From: Endotrypanum monterogeii
Lineage: Eukaryota > Euglenozoa > Kinetoplastea > Trypanosomatida > Trypanosomatidae
Assembly: GCA_000333855.2 (NCBI GenBank)
Contig: CM007334.1
Location: 130,942 to 194,941 of the forward strand
DNA length: 64,000 nt
Reading direction: 5' to 3'
The position numbers and the translations under genes are program-made. Of the stretch, positions 10,511 to 20,906 are shown piece after piece. The notes beneath the pieces are model-generated. The model made no database searches, had not been told where the DNA came from, and saw nothing but the letters and a program-made list of their open reading frames with translations. Numbering within the stretch: the stretch's first letter is position 1; every line of letters starts with the position of its first letter.

Positions 10511-11083
10511 ATGGCTGCACCTCAAGACACCGCTGTTCTCTCAGCGCTTGCGAAACTAGAAACATTGCGCCACCGCCTTCACGACGCCCTTCGCGAGGCT
10601 GCTTTTAGCCTCACGACCGCGCAACGGGAGGAGGAGTCGACGCGGGGATGTCTCGTGTCTTTTGACGCAGTACCAACGGATCGCGGCACCCTGGTGCCCC
10701 TTGCTTATCTTCTTCCGAGCGCTGACACAGACCCCGACAGCGATGCCGAGGGGTCCTGCCGTGGTCGGGGCGGTGGAACGGCGCGAGTATGCAGAGATGA
10801 TGGTATGTGGAACATCGTGTTGGTAAATGGAAAAGGGAGCCGTGTGCAGCATGCACAAACAGCCGCGTCGCAGCAAGTGTGCCCGGCACCGGACGCAAAA
10901 GAAGTGGGTACGCTCCTTCCTCCCGATCCGATCTACTACTTCAGTCAGGCGCCCTCCAGCGCTTTGCGAGGGTGTCAGGAGGCGTACAGGCATGTATTGC
11001 GTTGTGTGGTTGAGACTGCCAACGCACAACAGCACGCACTTGCTGTAGCGGCATCTATGCCGACATCAAGTGTACACAAGTAG
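10511..11083 (+). CDS. Vma22/CCDC115-like V-ATPase assembly factor, putative
   Basis: The protein has 190 residues, close to the length of human CCDC115 and yeast Vma22 (about 180). The start is set at the ATG at 10511; the frame upstream has only a TTG. The N-terminal 40 residues form an amphipathic helix or coiled coil ending in a segment rich in Leu and Ala followed by AQRE. The C-terminal part contains DPIYYFSQAPSSALRGCQEAY, which matches in spacing the D-P-hydrophobic-x-[WY]-F ... P-x-x-L-R-x-x-Q-x-x-[FY] block of Vma22/CCDC115. These proteins help assemble the membrane sector of the vacuolar H+-ATPase in the ER. The middle is a Gly/Asp-rich variable stretch. The assignment rests on pattern recall, not alignment, and could be wrong; that it is a gene is well supported by its composition. 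Confidence 0.5.
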   Translation: MAAPQDTAVLSALAKLETLRHRLHDALREAAFSLTTAQREEESTRGCLVSFDAVPTDRGTLVPLAYLLPSADTDPDSDAEGSCRGRGGGTARVCRDDGMWNIVLVNGKGSRVQHAQTAASQQVCPAPDAKEVGTLLPPDPIYYFSQAPSSALRGCQEAYRHVLRCVVETANAQQHALAVAASMPTSSVHK

Positions 11084-11754
11084 TTGGCACGTCCCCGTTG
11101 CACAGTAGGTTTTATTTGGGTACAATACATGCGCGAGTGCTGTCGTGGGGAGGATGTTTTCCCTTCCCTTTCCCTTCCCCGGCTGCAGCGTCGCTTCTTT
11201 CTCCCCCTCTGCTGACCTCTCTCTCTCTCTCTCTCTCTTTATCTCGGAGCTCGATCGATAGGTTTTCCGCACGAGCCAGCGCTATTTTATCTGGGCGTAT
11301 GCCGAGATGCCCTGAGGTATCGAATCGCTTGCAGGATCGGGCATGAGTTGCCGAGACGGCGGCGGTGGTGGGTGGAGGAAGGGGCATTCCATTATTGCAT
11401 GTACTGTACACGTGTGTCTTGAGAGGGCAGCGAGAGGCAATAGTGAGGGTGAGGGGAGGGACCAGCTCTGTGTAGCGTGCACAGTGAGTTTATACCCGTA
11501 CGTTACGGACGTCCAGATGCGTTTAGATATGATATATGCTCACGTTCAGAGAACATGTACGGCAACGATAGTGGTAGTGGTAGTGGTGGTCATACTGGGT
11601 GCCTGGTATTGCTCTTCTGTCGGTTTGTGTTCATCGCCCGACCACAGGACCCCCCCCCCCCCCAACTACTTCCTTCTCTGCATCTACTTTTCTCTCCCCC
11701 TGTTTTATCTTATATTCCGGACGTGTGCTCTCACCCACATCTTGTACAAAACTG

Positions 11755-11790
<36 letters not shown>

Positions 11791-11848
11791 AACAATCTTA
11801 ACAATTCGAGAAGGGGATTACTGCAAGACGAATAATAAGAGTCGATTC
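11084..11848. other. Intergenic region with polypyrimidine tract
   Basis: No gene is seen. The stretch holds a CT run at about 11219-11238, a pyrimidine tract from about 11649 to 11718 that begins with a run of 14 C, and a CA run at about 11757-11787. The first AG after the tract is at 11809-11810, which would give a 5' UTR of about 38 nt for the gene at 11849. Confidence 0.6.
11649..11810 (+). promoter_or_regulatory. Polypyrimidine tract and predicted splice acceptor of the UTP25 gene
   Basis: A long C/T tract is followed by a CA repeat without any AG until 11809-11810. The ATG at 11849 is the first ATG after this AG, which supports the chosen start. Confidence 0.45.
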
Positions 11849-14800
11849 ATGGCGCGGGCTGGTGGGTTCTTTAAGAGGTTGAAGGCGAAGGAGAAGCGCG
11901 CGTCCTCGCGAAAGCAGCGCGGCACTAAGGGCGCCTCCAAGGAGGAAAGGCGTCGCAAGCACAATGAGCGGGTCGAGCTGTACTCCGCGCGTCGTGAGGC
12001 TGAGCAGCTCGCAGCCGTGAGCAGCTCCAGCGACGATGAGCCCTCGACGGATTCGGATGTGGAAGATCATCGCCAGACAGCATCGCTACGGAGGCTTCAA
12101 AGAATGCTTGGGGTAACATCGTCTTCGGATTCGCAAGCGGTAGCTCACAAGCGCGCTCGCCAAACACCGACATCTGCATCACATCACAAGGATATCGATA
12201 ACGAGGAGGGGGGTACAAGGGAAGGTGTGGGGAGCAGCAGCAACAGCGACAGCGACAGCGACAGCGACACAAAGGTCAACACAAGAGAGTTTTCTTTGCG
12301 TAGCATGGAAACACGTCTTCTCTCCTCTCAGCAACGGCGTCGCGCTCGGCGAGAAGGAGTCCAGAAGCGCGACCGTGTCGTCGGCGCTGCAGACGACGGT
12401 GATTTTGATAATGAGGACTGGCGGCTTTACTTGCGTGGCGTTAGCGGCAGCGAGGATGCCAGCGAAAGCGCAGATGATGCTCTCGACGCTGACGATGAGG
12501 AGGTGGAGGAACTCGGGGAGGAGACAGACGACGCCGACGATCTTGTCGACAAAGATCTTCTCATGGACATCGAGGATGAGGAGGACGAGGAAGGGGACAA
12601 TGTCGACGACGAAGAGGGGAGCGAGGGTGCCGAGAATCCGTTATTTGATCTGGAGAACAACAGTGGGCCCGCTGAGGAGGTGGACGACGACGATGATGGG
12701 GCGGATCTGTTCGATGATGCATTGATGATGGACGACGGCGAGTCGGAAGAGGGAGAAGAGGAGGAGGAGGAGGAGGAGGGGGAAAGCGAGGCACGGGAGG
12801 ATCCTTTCGTTGATGACGAGGACGATGTCGAGGGTGCGGGATCCACCGCCGCGTCATCACGCACTGTGCAGGAGAAAAACACGCAGACGCGTCTTCTTCT
12901 TAAAAATTTTGAGTTGAACACGAGCAGCGTCTCTATCCTGCAGCGGTGCGGCGCTGTCGGTGGGGCCAACGGGGCGAAGGGAGATGCCGGAAACAACATT
13001 GTGTTCACCGAGAAAGATGAGTGGATGCGCAAGTACCACCTCGACTTGCACGGTGAGCCTGATACGACACCGTTAAGACCGCACCCGGTGCCGCATGCGG
13101 CGGTGGAGCTGCTCGCTGAAGCCAACAGGCTCCTTCAGGCTCGCGCCGCCAAGCGTCTCGAGGAATCTGTGGATAAAAAAGAGTTGGGCATATTTTTTTC
13201 TTCTCCTGAGGAGTGCGCCGCAGTACATCCTGAGAATGTTGCCGTTCTCGCGACGGCACACGCGCAGAAACACTTGCTACACGCACCATTCGATGTGCGA
13301 TGCCCCACTGTACCCTCGCCATCGCTGTCAGCACCTCAGACACTGGAGCCGTGGGCGGAGTGCCCACCATACCTCCATCCTGTTTTGTGGGACAAGTGGA
13401 CGGCGTTCCGAAAGGGTCGGGACATGCCCACACTTACTGCAGAGGAGCGTGGCTTGCTGGATCTTGTGGAGGGGTACTCCGATCTGCTCGACACACTACA
13501 CTGCTGGCAGAACAGCGAGTCGCGTCGTGAGATTTTTGCGCTGCATTTATTAAACCACTGGTTTAAGGCCCGCTCTGTTGTGCTGGCGCATGATGCGCTC
13601 CTCGCACAGCGCCGTGCGGCTCGGCGGCGTCTTTCTCGTCGCCAGGGCAAAAACATCATCAACGGCACCGAGACGCGGGGCAAGGCCTCTCCCTCTGCAG
13701 ACAAGTTGAAGGATGGGGAGCAGATGAGCTCCCCGAGCAAGCGAGACCGGCGGGCCAAGAGCAGAAGGGCGGAGGGGGTGGAGAAGACGTGTGGCGAAGC
13801 AAATGATGCACAACAGCAGCAACCAGAGGAGGAAGATGTAGATGTTGATGAGCAAGAGCTGGAGCTACGCGACCGTGGCTTCAGCAAGACGCGCTTGTGC
13901 GTCGTCTGCCCGCTGCGAAACCATGCCTACAAGTTTGTCTACACGCTGGTTTCCATCCTCCAAGCCGACCCGTCGAACTGCCCTAAGCTAGCTATGTTTG
14001 AGCAGGATTTCACAGAAATCGAGGAGGCTGTCGACCCAACCTTCAGGCGGCGACCACGTGATTACCAGCGCTGCTTTGAGGGCAACATCGACGACTCTTT
14101 CTGTGTAGGTTTACGGCTGGAGCCAGATCGCGTGCACGTCTATTCGCATCCTCTGAACAGTGATGTGCTTTTGTGCTCGCCCCTCGGCCTGCGCCGCCGC
14201 ATTGAGAGGAACGGTGATGTTCTCGTCTCGCTTTCTTCTATAGAGGTTTGCCTCGTCGAGGATGCGCATATGCTTTTCCAGCAAAACTGGGCGCACGTCA
14301 CTGCGGTGCTGCAGCTACTTAACAAGCGACCAACGGACACTACACACGGCCTCTCAGATCTTCGCCGTGTATATGGATGGGCACTGGAGGGCCATAGTGG
14401 CCGTCACCGGCAGACGATCATGATGACGGATGTGTGCAACGCGTTGATGCTGTCTACTTTCCGAACATCATCGGTGAACAACTCGGGCAAGCTGTTGCTG
14501 CAGCGACGCGCGGACCCGGGCGTGCTTTCCCGTGTGCTGGTCCCGGTGCGGCAGCACTTCATTCGGTTTGACCCAAGCTCGCTGACTACGGTTGACGACG
14601 ACCGCTTCGAGTTCTTTACGAAGCAGGTGTACGGGGCGAAAATCAACGCCATGGCGGAGCGTGACATCCGCGTCATCATTTTTATACCCTCATATTTTGA
14701 CTTTGTGCGCGTACGCAATTATTTCCACCGTGAGTACCGCGAGAGCTATGTGGCGCTGTCCGAGTACACTTCCCTGAAGCAGCAGCGCAAGGCGTTGGGA

Positions 14801-15088
14801 CAATTTTCAGACCTCGAGCGCCCGGTGCTGCTGGTGACTGAGCGCTTCTACTATTTCAAACGATATTTTGTGAAGCTAGCAGAGGCGCTTGTCTTCTACA
14901 GTCCACCAATGTTTCCCGAGTACTACGCCTCCCTCACAAACAAACTTGTTTCGACGTCACCGAACGCCTTCGCGATGACGCTCTACTGCCGTTACGACAC
15001 CCACGAGCTTAATCGACTGGTAGGGACATCGCGCACGGTACAGCTGCTCGAGCGCGAATCTGGTGTCTTTTCCTTCGTTACCTCGTAA
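11849..15088 (+). CDS. UTP25: U3 snoRNP-associated protein UTP25 (Def homologue)
   Basis: This 1079-residue nucleolar protein is needed, by homology, for early pre-rRNA cleavage in the small-subunit processome. The N-terminal third is a basic stretch followed by a very acidic region (about 200-327, poly-Glu/Asp with Ser), as in yeast Utp25 and vertebrate Def. The C-terminal half has the family hallmarks: a block starting RLCVVCPLRNHAYKFV, then GNIDDSFCVGL near 743, then SPLGLRRRIE near 776 and LVEDAHMLFQQNW near 801. Near 995 comes TERFYYFKRYFV and then VFYSPPMFPEYY. The fold is related to DEAD-box helicases but without Walker motifs, and none is seen here. Human and yeast homologues are about 720-760 residues, so this one is longer, mainly through the acidic N-terminus and a Lys/Arg-rich insertion at about 590-670. 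Confidence 0.9.
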   Translation: MARAGGFFKRLKAKEKRASSRKQRGTKGASKEERRRKHNERVELYSARREAEQLAAVSSSSDDEPSTDSDVEDHRQTASLRRLQRMLGVTSSSDSQAVAHKRARQTPTSASHHKDIDNEEGGTREGVGSSSNSDSDSDSDTKVNTREFSLRSMETRLLSSQQRRRARREGVQKRDRVVGAADDGDFDNEDWRLYLRGVSGSEDASESADDALDADDEEVEELGEETDDADDLVDKDLLMDIEDEEDEEGDNVDDEEGSEGAENPLFDLENNSGPAEEVDDDDDGADLFDDALMMDDGESEEGEEEEEEEEGESEAREDPFVDDEDDVEGAGSTAASSRTVQEKNTQTRLLLKNFELNTSSVSILQRCGAVGGANGAKGDAGNNIVFTEKDEWMRKYHLDLHGEPDTTPLRPHPVPHAAVELLAEANRLLQARAAKRLEESVDKKELGIFFSSPEECAAVHPENVAVLATAHAQKHLLHAPFDVRCPTVPSPSLSAPQTLEPWAECPPYLHPVLWDKWTAFRKGRDMPTLTAEERGLLDLVEGYSDLLDTLHCWQNSESRREIFALHLLNHWFKARSVVLAHDALLAQRRAARRRLSRRQGKNIINGTETRGKASPSADKLKDGEQMSSPSKRDRRAKSRRAEGVEKTCGEANDAQQQQPEEEDVDVDEQELELRDRGFSKTRLCVVCPLRNHAYKFVYTLVSILQADPSNCPKLAMFEQDFTEIEEAVDPTFRRRPRDYQRCFEGNIDDSFCVGLRLEPDRVHVYSHPLNSDVLLCSPLGLRRRIERNGDVLVSLSSIEVCLVEDAHMLFQQNWAHVTAVLQLLNKRPTDTTHGLSDLRRVYGWALEGHSGRHRQTIMMTDVCNALMLSTFRTSSVNNSGKLLLQRRADPGVLSRVLVPVRQHFIRFDPSSLTTVDDDRFEFFTKQVYGAKINAMAERDIRVIIFIPSYFDFVRVRNYFHREYRESYVALSEYTSLKQQRKALGQFSDLERPVLLVTERFYYFKRYFVKLAEALVFYSPPMFPEYYASLTNKLVSTSPNAFAMTLYCRYDTHELNRLVGTSRTVQLLERESGVFSFVTS

Positions 15089-15459
15089 ATGACAACGAGG
15101 GGGGTGGCGGCATGGAGTGTAGGAGAGAGAGGGGAAGGGGGTACGCACAGACGCTCAAGTCAAACAAGAGGAAGGGGGGGGGCGAATCTCGGTCTGTAGC
15201 CGGTGGTGCCTGTGATGGTGCTAGTGCGTGCACCTTCCGGTGCCTGTCAGCGTGGGGACATGTGCAGCCATCACGCACATCTCCCCGCGACACCGCTCTC
15301 CCCCCTCACACTTTCTTCCCCTCCCCGTTCCGTTCCCATCGTATCCTCCTCTGTCCTCCCAACGACTGTACATGTTCTCACGCTCGGATGAGACTTGTAA
15401 GAGAACGTCTAATTAAAGCGTACATAAGTGACCTAAGCAACACTTCGGATATCTATACA

Positions 15460-15500
<41 letters not shown>

Positions 15501-16835
15501 TACTACTACTACTACGTATAATAATACANNNNNNNNNNNNNNNNNNNNNNNNNNNNNNNNNNNNNNNNNNNNNNNNNNNNNNNNNNNNNNNNNNNNNNNN
15601 NNNNNNNNNNNNNNNNNNNNNNNNNNNNNNNNNNNNNNNNNNNNNNNNNNNNNNNNNNNNNNNNNNNNNNNNNNNNNNNNNNNNNNNNNNNNNNNNNNNN
15701 NNNNNNNNNNNNNNNNNNNNNNNNNTATATATATATATATAATATCTGTGTGTGTCAAGTGATGCTTTTTTTTTTTGTTGAGGGGGGGGGGATGATGAGT
15801 GGGTAGGCTCCCCGTGTCAAGAGTCACGGCGCTTCACGCCCTTTTGTCTTCAATCCAAGCCTCAAAGCTCGCCCTCTTTTATCCGCTTCCTTCTCGCCTC
15901 CGTGCCTCCCTACTTGGCTCGTTTTTCATTTGTCCAAATCCGGCGCTGGGGGTGGGTGGGGGCGATGCACGTATATACGAAGGGGAGGCGGGAATCCCGG
16001 GTGAAGGCAACGGAGGCAAGATAGGGAGAGAGGGGGGCCGGGGGTCTCCTTCCTTCACCCACTCTACACTGCATCATCATTCCACCATCGCTCATGTCTG
16101 CTTCCGTGCACATGTTTTTGCAATGCTTTTTTTTCCTAATTGGGTGCGCATTCGCCCACCCGCCTATGCATGCATGGATGCAGACATCCATACTTACATG
16201 AACATACATACACAGACTATTTCCTGCACTGTTATCCCCCTCCGCCCTCTCTTTTCCCTTTTTTTTTTCCACTTCCTCACCCACAAGTTTGGTACACAAC
16301 GGCTCCTCGTGTTGCAATAAATTGACAGCAGAGGAGGAGGAGGAGGGGGGCACATCCCCTTCTACACATACATACATACATACATATACACACCAACCTG
16401 TCCTTGTTCACGCGCGAGAATAGGAAGGCAAACAAACAAACAAAAACACAAAAAACAAAAACCATTCAACATAGACGAAGAAATACAAGAAAAAAAAACG
16501 TTTGGCAGGTGTTCACTGGAGGAAAGGAGGCGTTATTCGGAGTGACCTGAACGTTGTCTGTCCTCTGGACGGGTGTGGTGCTGCGGTGGTTGTGGTGTGT
16601 CCGCGTTTTTCTCTCCCTCTTTGATTGGGTCAGTGTAAAGAAAGAAGGGGTTGCGGTCACTGTCGTTGTTGTTCAAAGGAGGGTCGCCGGATCATTACAC
16701 GATTCTTCCATTGCTTTCCTCCATCGTTCCCCTTGTATTCCCTCGTCTTGGCGTATCTCTGGCCAGGGTTTGGACCCTTCGCAGTCGCCCAAACATACAC
16801 TGACAGCGTACATCTACTCGATCGGAGCTAAAGAG

Positions 16836-16869
<34 letters not shown>

Positions 16870-16995
16870 AAAAGAAGGACGAGGAGGAGAAGGAGGGGTG
16901 GGGGAGACGAATCCATATACGAGAAGCATCACAACGATTCTTTTTTTGAGCCTGCGTGAACGTCTGCTGACACATGCGCATCACCCTCTACACGG
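15089..16995. other. Intergenic region containing an assembly gap
   Basis: No gene is supported. A TA microsatellite at about 15462-15497 abuts an assembly gap, and TA repeats resume after it. A CATA repeat lies at about 16365-16387 and another TA run at about 16840-16866. A pyrimidine tract at about 16703-16758 ends in CCAG (AG at 16765-16766) and a short tract ends in AG near 16951; either could be the acceptor for the gene at 16996. Confidence 0.6.
15529..15725. other. Assembly gap (197 N)
   Basis: The run of undetermined bases is flanked on both sides by TA-rich simple sequence, so the gap probably reflects an unresolved microsatellite. The true length may differ from 197. Confidence 0.95.
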
Positions 16996-18745
16996 ATGGC
17001 GAGTTCATCTTTTCAGTTTGTGCAGGGCAACGAGCGCCTAGACTGGGGTGTTTTGGTTTCCATTGATGCGGATCGACTGATGAAGTCCACCAATGTCGAC
17101 ACACTGCAGCGCATCGTCGAGAATATCGCCTTCTCCCGGATCACTCGTGACGAGGCGGCCATGTTCACACCTGACCACATATTGCACTTATTTCATTTGT
17201 GCCAAGTATTGATCCAGTACTTGGTTCACTCACAGGAGGTTCTCGCCAAGATAAATGTGAAGCTCAACGACCGTATGGCTGGCGAGCAAGCGACTGTACA
17301 GGAGCGAGAGGCGCTGCTCCAACGGCTCTCGGACGAGACCAGTCTTTTGAAGAAGCAGGTCAAGGCCCAACGCCGGACGTTGCTGGCGTACGAGTACAGT
17401 ACACAGGCAGCTTTGGCCCGCGGTGCCACCGGCAGCGGGGCCACCGCCGGTGGTTCTGCCGCCTCGTACATTTGCCCCTATTGTGGGGAGGAATACCACA
17501 AGGCTGAGTCGATGCAGTCGCACCTGCGGAAGAGGCACCAAACAGCAACGGCGCCTGCGCATCAGAGGGCTCCGGAGACGACCACCTCCTCGCCATCGCC
17601 AGCGGCAGGTGGCCGCGATGGAAATTACGGTGATCACCCTGCATCCCCCACACCGCCTGCTGCGGGTGCGCAAACCCTGGTGCCGGTAGCTGCGGGTGCT
17701 TCCATTCCATCTGGGGGGGCTTCTGAGTCGTTCCAGGAGCTTCGTTTCCGTGTGGAGCAGTTGGAGAAAGACAAAGATACGCTCGAGCGAAATCAGCGTG
17801 AGAGCCTGATACTGATGATGCTGGGTGCCACACGGTCGCAACAACCAGCACCAGGGCCATCCAACACAGGTGCGCCGCCGCCTCCATCCCCGCCGCCGCC
17901 GCCGCCGCCGCCGTCGTCGACATCGCCGCTTCCGGGTTTGGCCGCGATGCCGTCTGCTCCTCCAATCGACACAGCTGTTAAATCAACACCGGATAGTTTG
18001 CTCAGTATTCCTGTCGTGCCGGACATCAGTGCTATGATGAACTACAACCTCTCGTGCCAGCGCGATGCCTCGGAGAATGCACTGCGACGTCAACTGGTGG
18101 ACCTCGAGGCAGAGGTGCGCGCGCTGAAGGCGAACAGGGCGACCGCAGCGTCAACAGTGTCGGCCGAGACCACACTGTCGTCAAGCCCACAAGGCGCAGC
18201 GTCTGATAGCGGGCCGCTAGCTACACCAGCGACATCCCCTAGTCCTGGTGTTGTTTCTTCCAACCTGGTCTCCTCAGTTGCTCAACCGGTGTGGGATGCA
18301 AAACAGGAGAGCAACCAGCGTCACCAGCTTCAGCAGCAGCAGCAGCAGCACCCAACTTCTAGCATCTCTGCAGATGGCTCCTCTATCGCACCACCCTTGG
18401 CACCACCCTTGGCACCGCCCCCAGCACCGCTGCCCCCGCCACCCCAAGTCGTATCTCCTCCGGCGCCATCGCCACCACCATCTCATGGCAACGCGACCGG
18501 GGTGGTTGTTCCCTCACTGGTGCAACCACTTTCGGATTCACAGTCGTATCCGACACAGAATCGCTTAACTCTTTCGGTGGCAGCACCGATCTCGTCTCTG
18601 CCCTCGCCAAGTATGCCGGTGCCCTTGCAGCCGAGCACCCCGGCACCACAACCAAGCTCTGTGACTCTACAGCAGCTGCAACAGCTCCAGCGGGCAGTTC
18701 CTCTCCCAACGTTTTCCGCTTCAGGTCTTTCCACCACAGAGGTTC

Positions 18746-18779
<34 letters not shown>

Positions 18780-19647
18780 GCCTCCGTCGCTTCCTTCCAC
18801 TGCACCCATAGGTGCAGGTGGCGCACCTCTGACCACTGCTACCACTGTAACACCGACTGTAGGTCTTCCACAGCCGCCACAAGTACATACCAAGCCTCAC
18901 TACTGGGTGGACAGCAGTACGAGCTCCAGCATAGCATCTACCTCAACTGCACCGCCCAACCGCGTGGGAACTAAGGGCCCTCCCATTGCTTCACTTTTTC
19001 ACACTGGCAGCTCACCGTCGCCGTCATTGGCGGTGGCAACCCCTGGTGCACCTGGTAGCATCACAGCTGTGACTGCGGTGGCGGCGCCAAGCCCTGTGCC
19101 AGCGATTCCGTTGCCATCGGCGACCTCTGCGGGCTCTCTCGTAGCACCCGTCTCTACTTCGGGGGCCGGTATAGGCTCATATTTTTCGTCTCGTGCTTTT
19201 GCACCCCTAGTTGCGGCACCGACGCTGTCCGCGGCCACCCCCCCACCCACCACACGCGATAGCATTACGAGCACTAGCAGCAACAACGCCACGCTAACAT
19301 ATACATATACGGCCCCATACAGTACAGAGCCGCCAGCTGGGGGCACCACAGGCCAACTTCCGCCGCCTTCTGTCGCCTCGCCGCAACCTGCGCTGCCCTC
19401 CTCGACATCTATTCCGACGATGCACACGAAAAACGCCTCCCTTTCACAGCCGCTCTCGTCCCCCGTCCCGGTGCCTGTCGTAGCTGCAACTGGCACCGGA
19501 GGGAATCACACCACTCCCAGTGTCTGGTTTCTTCCGACACAGGTATCGAGTACTGCCAGTGTTCCGGTGCCAGCGGCGGCATCCGTGCCTGGGGCTGTCC
19601 GGGGCTTTCGGCCGTTGAGCAGCAGCAGCAGCAGTAGCAGCGACTGA
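16996..19647 (+). CDS. DZIP1/Iguana-like ciliary-base zinc finger protein
   Basis: The 883-residue protein begins with a clear DZIP1-type N-terminal domain (about 5-95). FQFVQGNERLDWGVLVSID at the start parallels the F-x-F...DW...-ID-D-R opening of vertebrate DZIP1, and IQYLVHSQEVL near 73 matches the conserved EYLLHSQ segment. A coiled coil (about 85-135) leads to a single C2H2 finger with Cys160, Cys163, His176 and His181, the same C-x2-C-x12-H-x4-H spacing as DZIP1. A second short coiled coil lies near 244-275. The remaining ~600 residues are Pro/Ser/Ala-rich with several poly-Pro tracts and a terminal poly-Ser. DZIP1 acts at the basal body and transition zone of cilia; a role at the flagellar base here is inferred. 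The start is the first ATG in frame, but an out-of-frame ATG lies 22 bases upstream. Confidence 0.88.
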
Positions 19648-19891
19648 CACACTGTCGTATGGGTAGTTGTGAGTGTTGTCGAATGACGTGTGTGGGAGGG
19701 CAGCGTGTGTGTGTGTGTGTGTGTGTGTATGCTTCCTTTTGTGCATCAAAGTTATGGGTTTCATGCGTTTATACGACTGAGTGGGAAAGGAATGCTTTTT
19801 CTCCTCCACCCTCCACCCTCCTTCTTCCCAGGGAATGGCCGCTAGCGACGCAAGCATATGTGACTATATGGACAAGTCCTACCCAATTTCA

Positions 19892-19925
<34 letters not shown>

Positions 19926-20906
19926 TACATACACACACGCGATAGATCTTATTGGCAGTTGTTTTCTGCCGTTTTTCCTGATCCCTTCTTTTTTTTTCTT
20001 TCTCAATCCACGTTCCGGACCTGAGCACGAGAGGCACTGTGTCTACAGTGCATATATACTTTTTTACGTTTTCATAGATGAAGGCTTATATTCCTCCCCC
20101 TGTTTTGCTTTCCCCGACTTGGCGAATGCCTATATGGTGCAGAGAGAGGGACCGGGGTTGTGGAAGGTGTGTTGGTATATGACCGTACTTTCACCGGCTT
20201 TTTTTTTCCTTTGAACACACAATCGGTGAACACATCGGAAAATTTCATTTCACTCGAAATTTCCTGTATGTTCTCAGTCACAGTTACACTGACAGATGCC
20301 CATTGCATCCGCTTCCTATCGTGATCTTTGTGCACACACACGTATATATATATATATATATATATATACCTGTGGATGTTTTGGGAGATTGCGGGCGTGT
20401 GTATGTAGTCCTTCTGCGGACAAGTCAAAAAAAAAAAATGCTTTTGCTCCGTGAGGCCGCATGTGCAGTTGGCTCGCGTGATCGAAAAAAAAACAAGGAT
20501 TTGTGGTGCTTGGCGGAGGGTTCTCGCGTACACGTGCGCTCACATTAGTATACAGACATCGTCCGACAAGAAAAGAGGAGACAATGGGGTCGACAATGTC
20601 TATGCTTCATAATTTTGCTTCCCCCCGATCCCCTGTTTCGGGGGTGGAAGGGGGAAAAAAAACGTCTCTGTGCTGCAAGGGTTGCTTCTTCATGGCGCTT
20701 TGAGCAGATATAACATCGTCACACAAACACGTCTGAGTACTGTTCCGTGCTTTTTGTGCTCATATAGGTATATGCGAAGCGCTCAATCTTCCCTTCTCTC
20801 ATCCCCCCCCCCCCCACCATACACACACACACGGGCCGGTATCACTCAAGCGGAGCGCATCTTAAGGTGCCCCCGACGCCCCCCCCTTTTTTTCTTCCCT
20901 TTCGAT
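19648..20906. other. Intergenic region with TG and TA microsatellites
   Basis: No gene is supported. Contents are a TG run at about 19705-19728, TA runs at about 19899-19925 and 20342-20368, a short inverted repeat around GGAAAATTTC near 20237-20265, and a CA run near 20820-20832. A pyrimidine tract at about 20788-20817 followed by AG at 20849-20850 is the likely acceptor for the gene at 20907. A second C/T tract sits immediately before the ATG, with no AG between them. Confidence 0.6.

Noticed and set aside
12427..13125. Ser-rich open frame antisense to UTP25
   Set aside because: It is the complement of the Glu/Asp repeat region, which yields poly-Ser and poly-Pro automatically.
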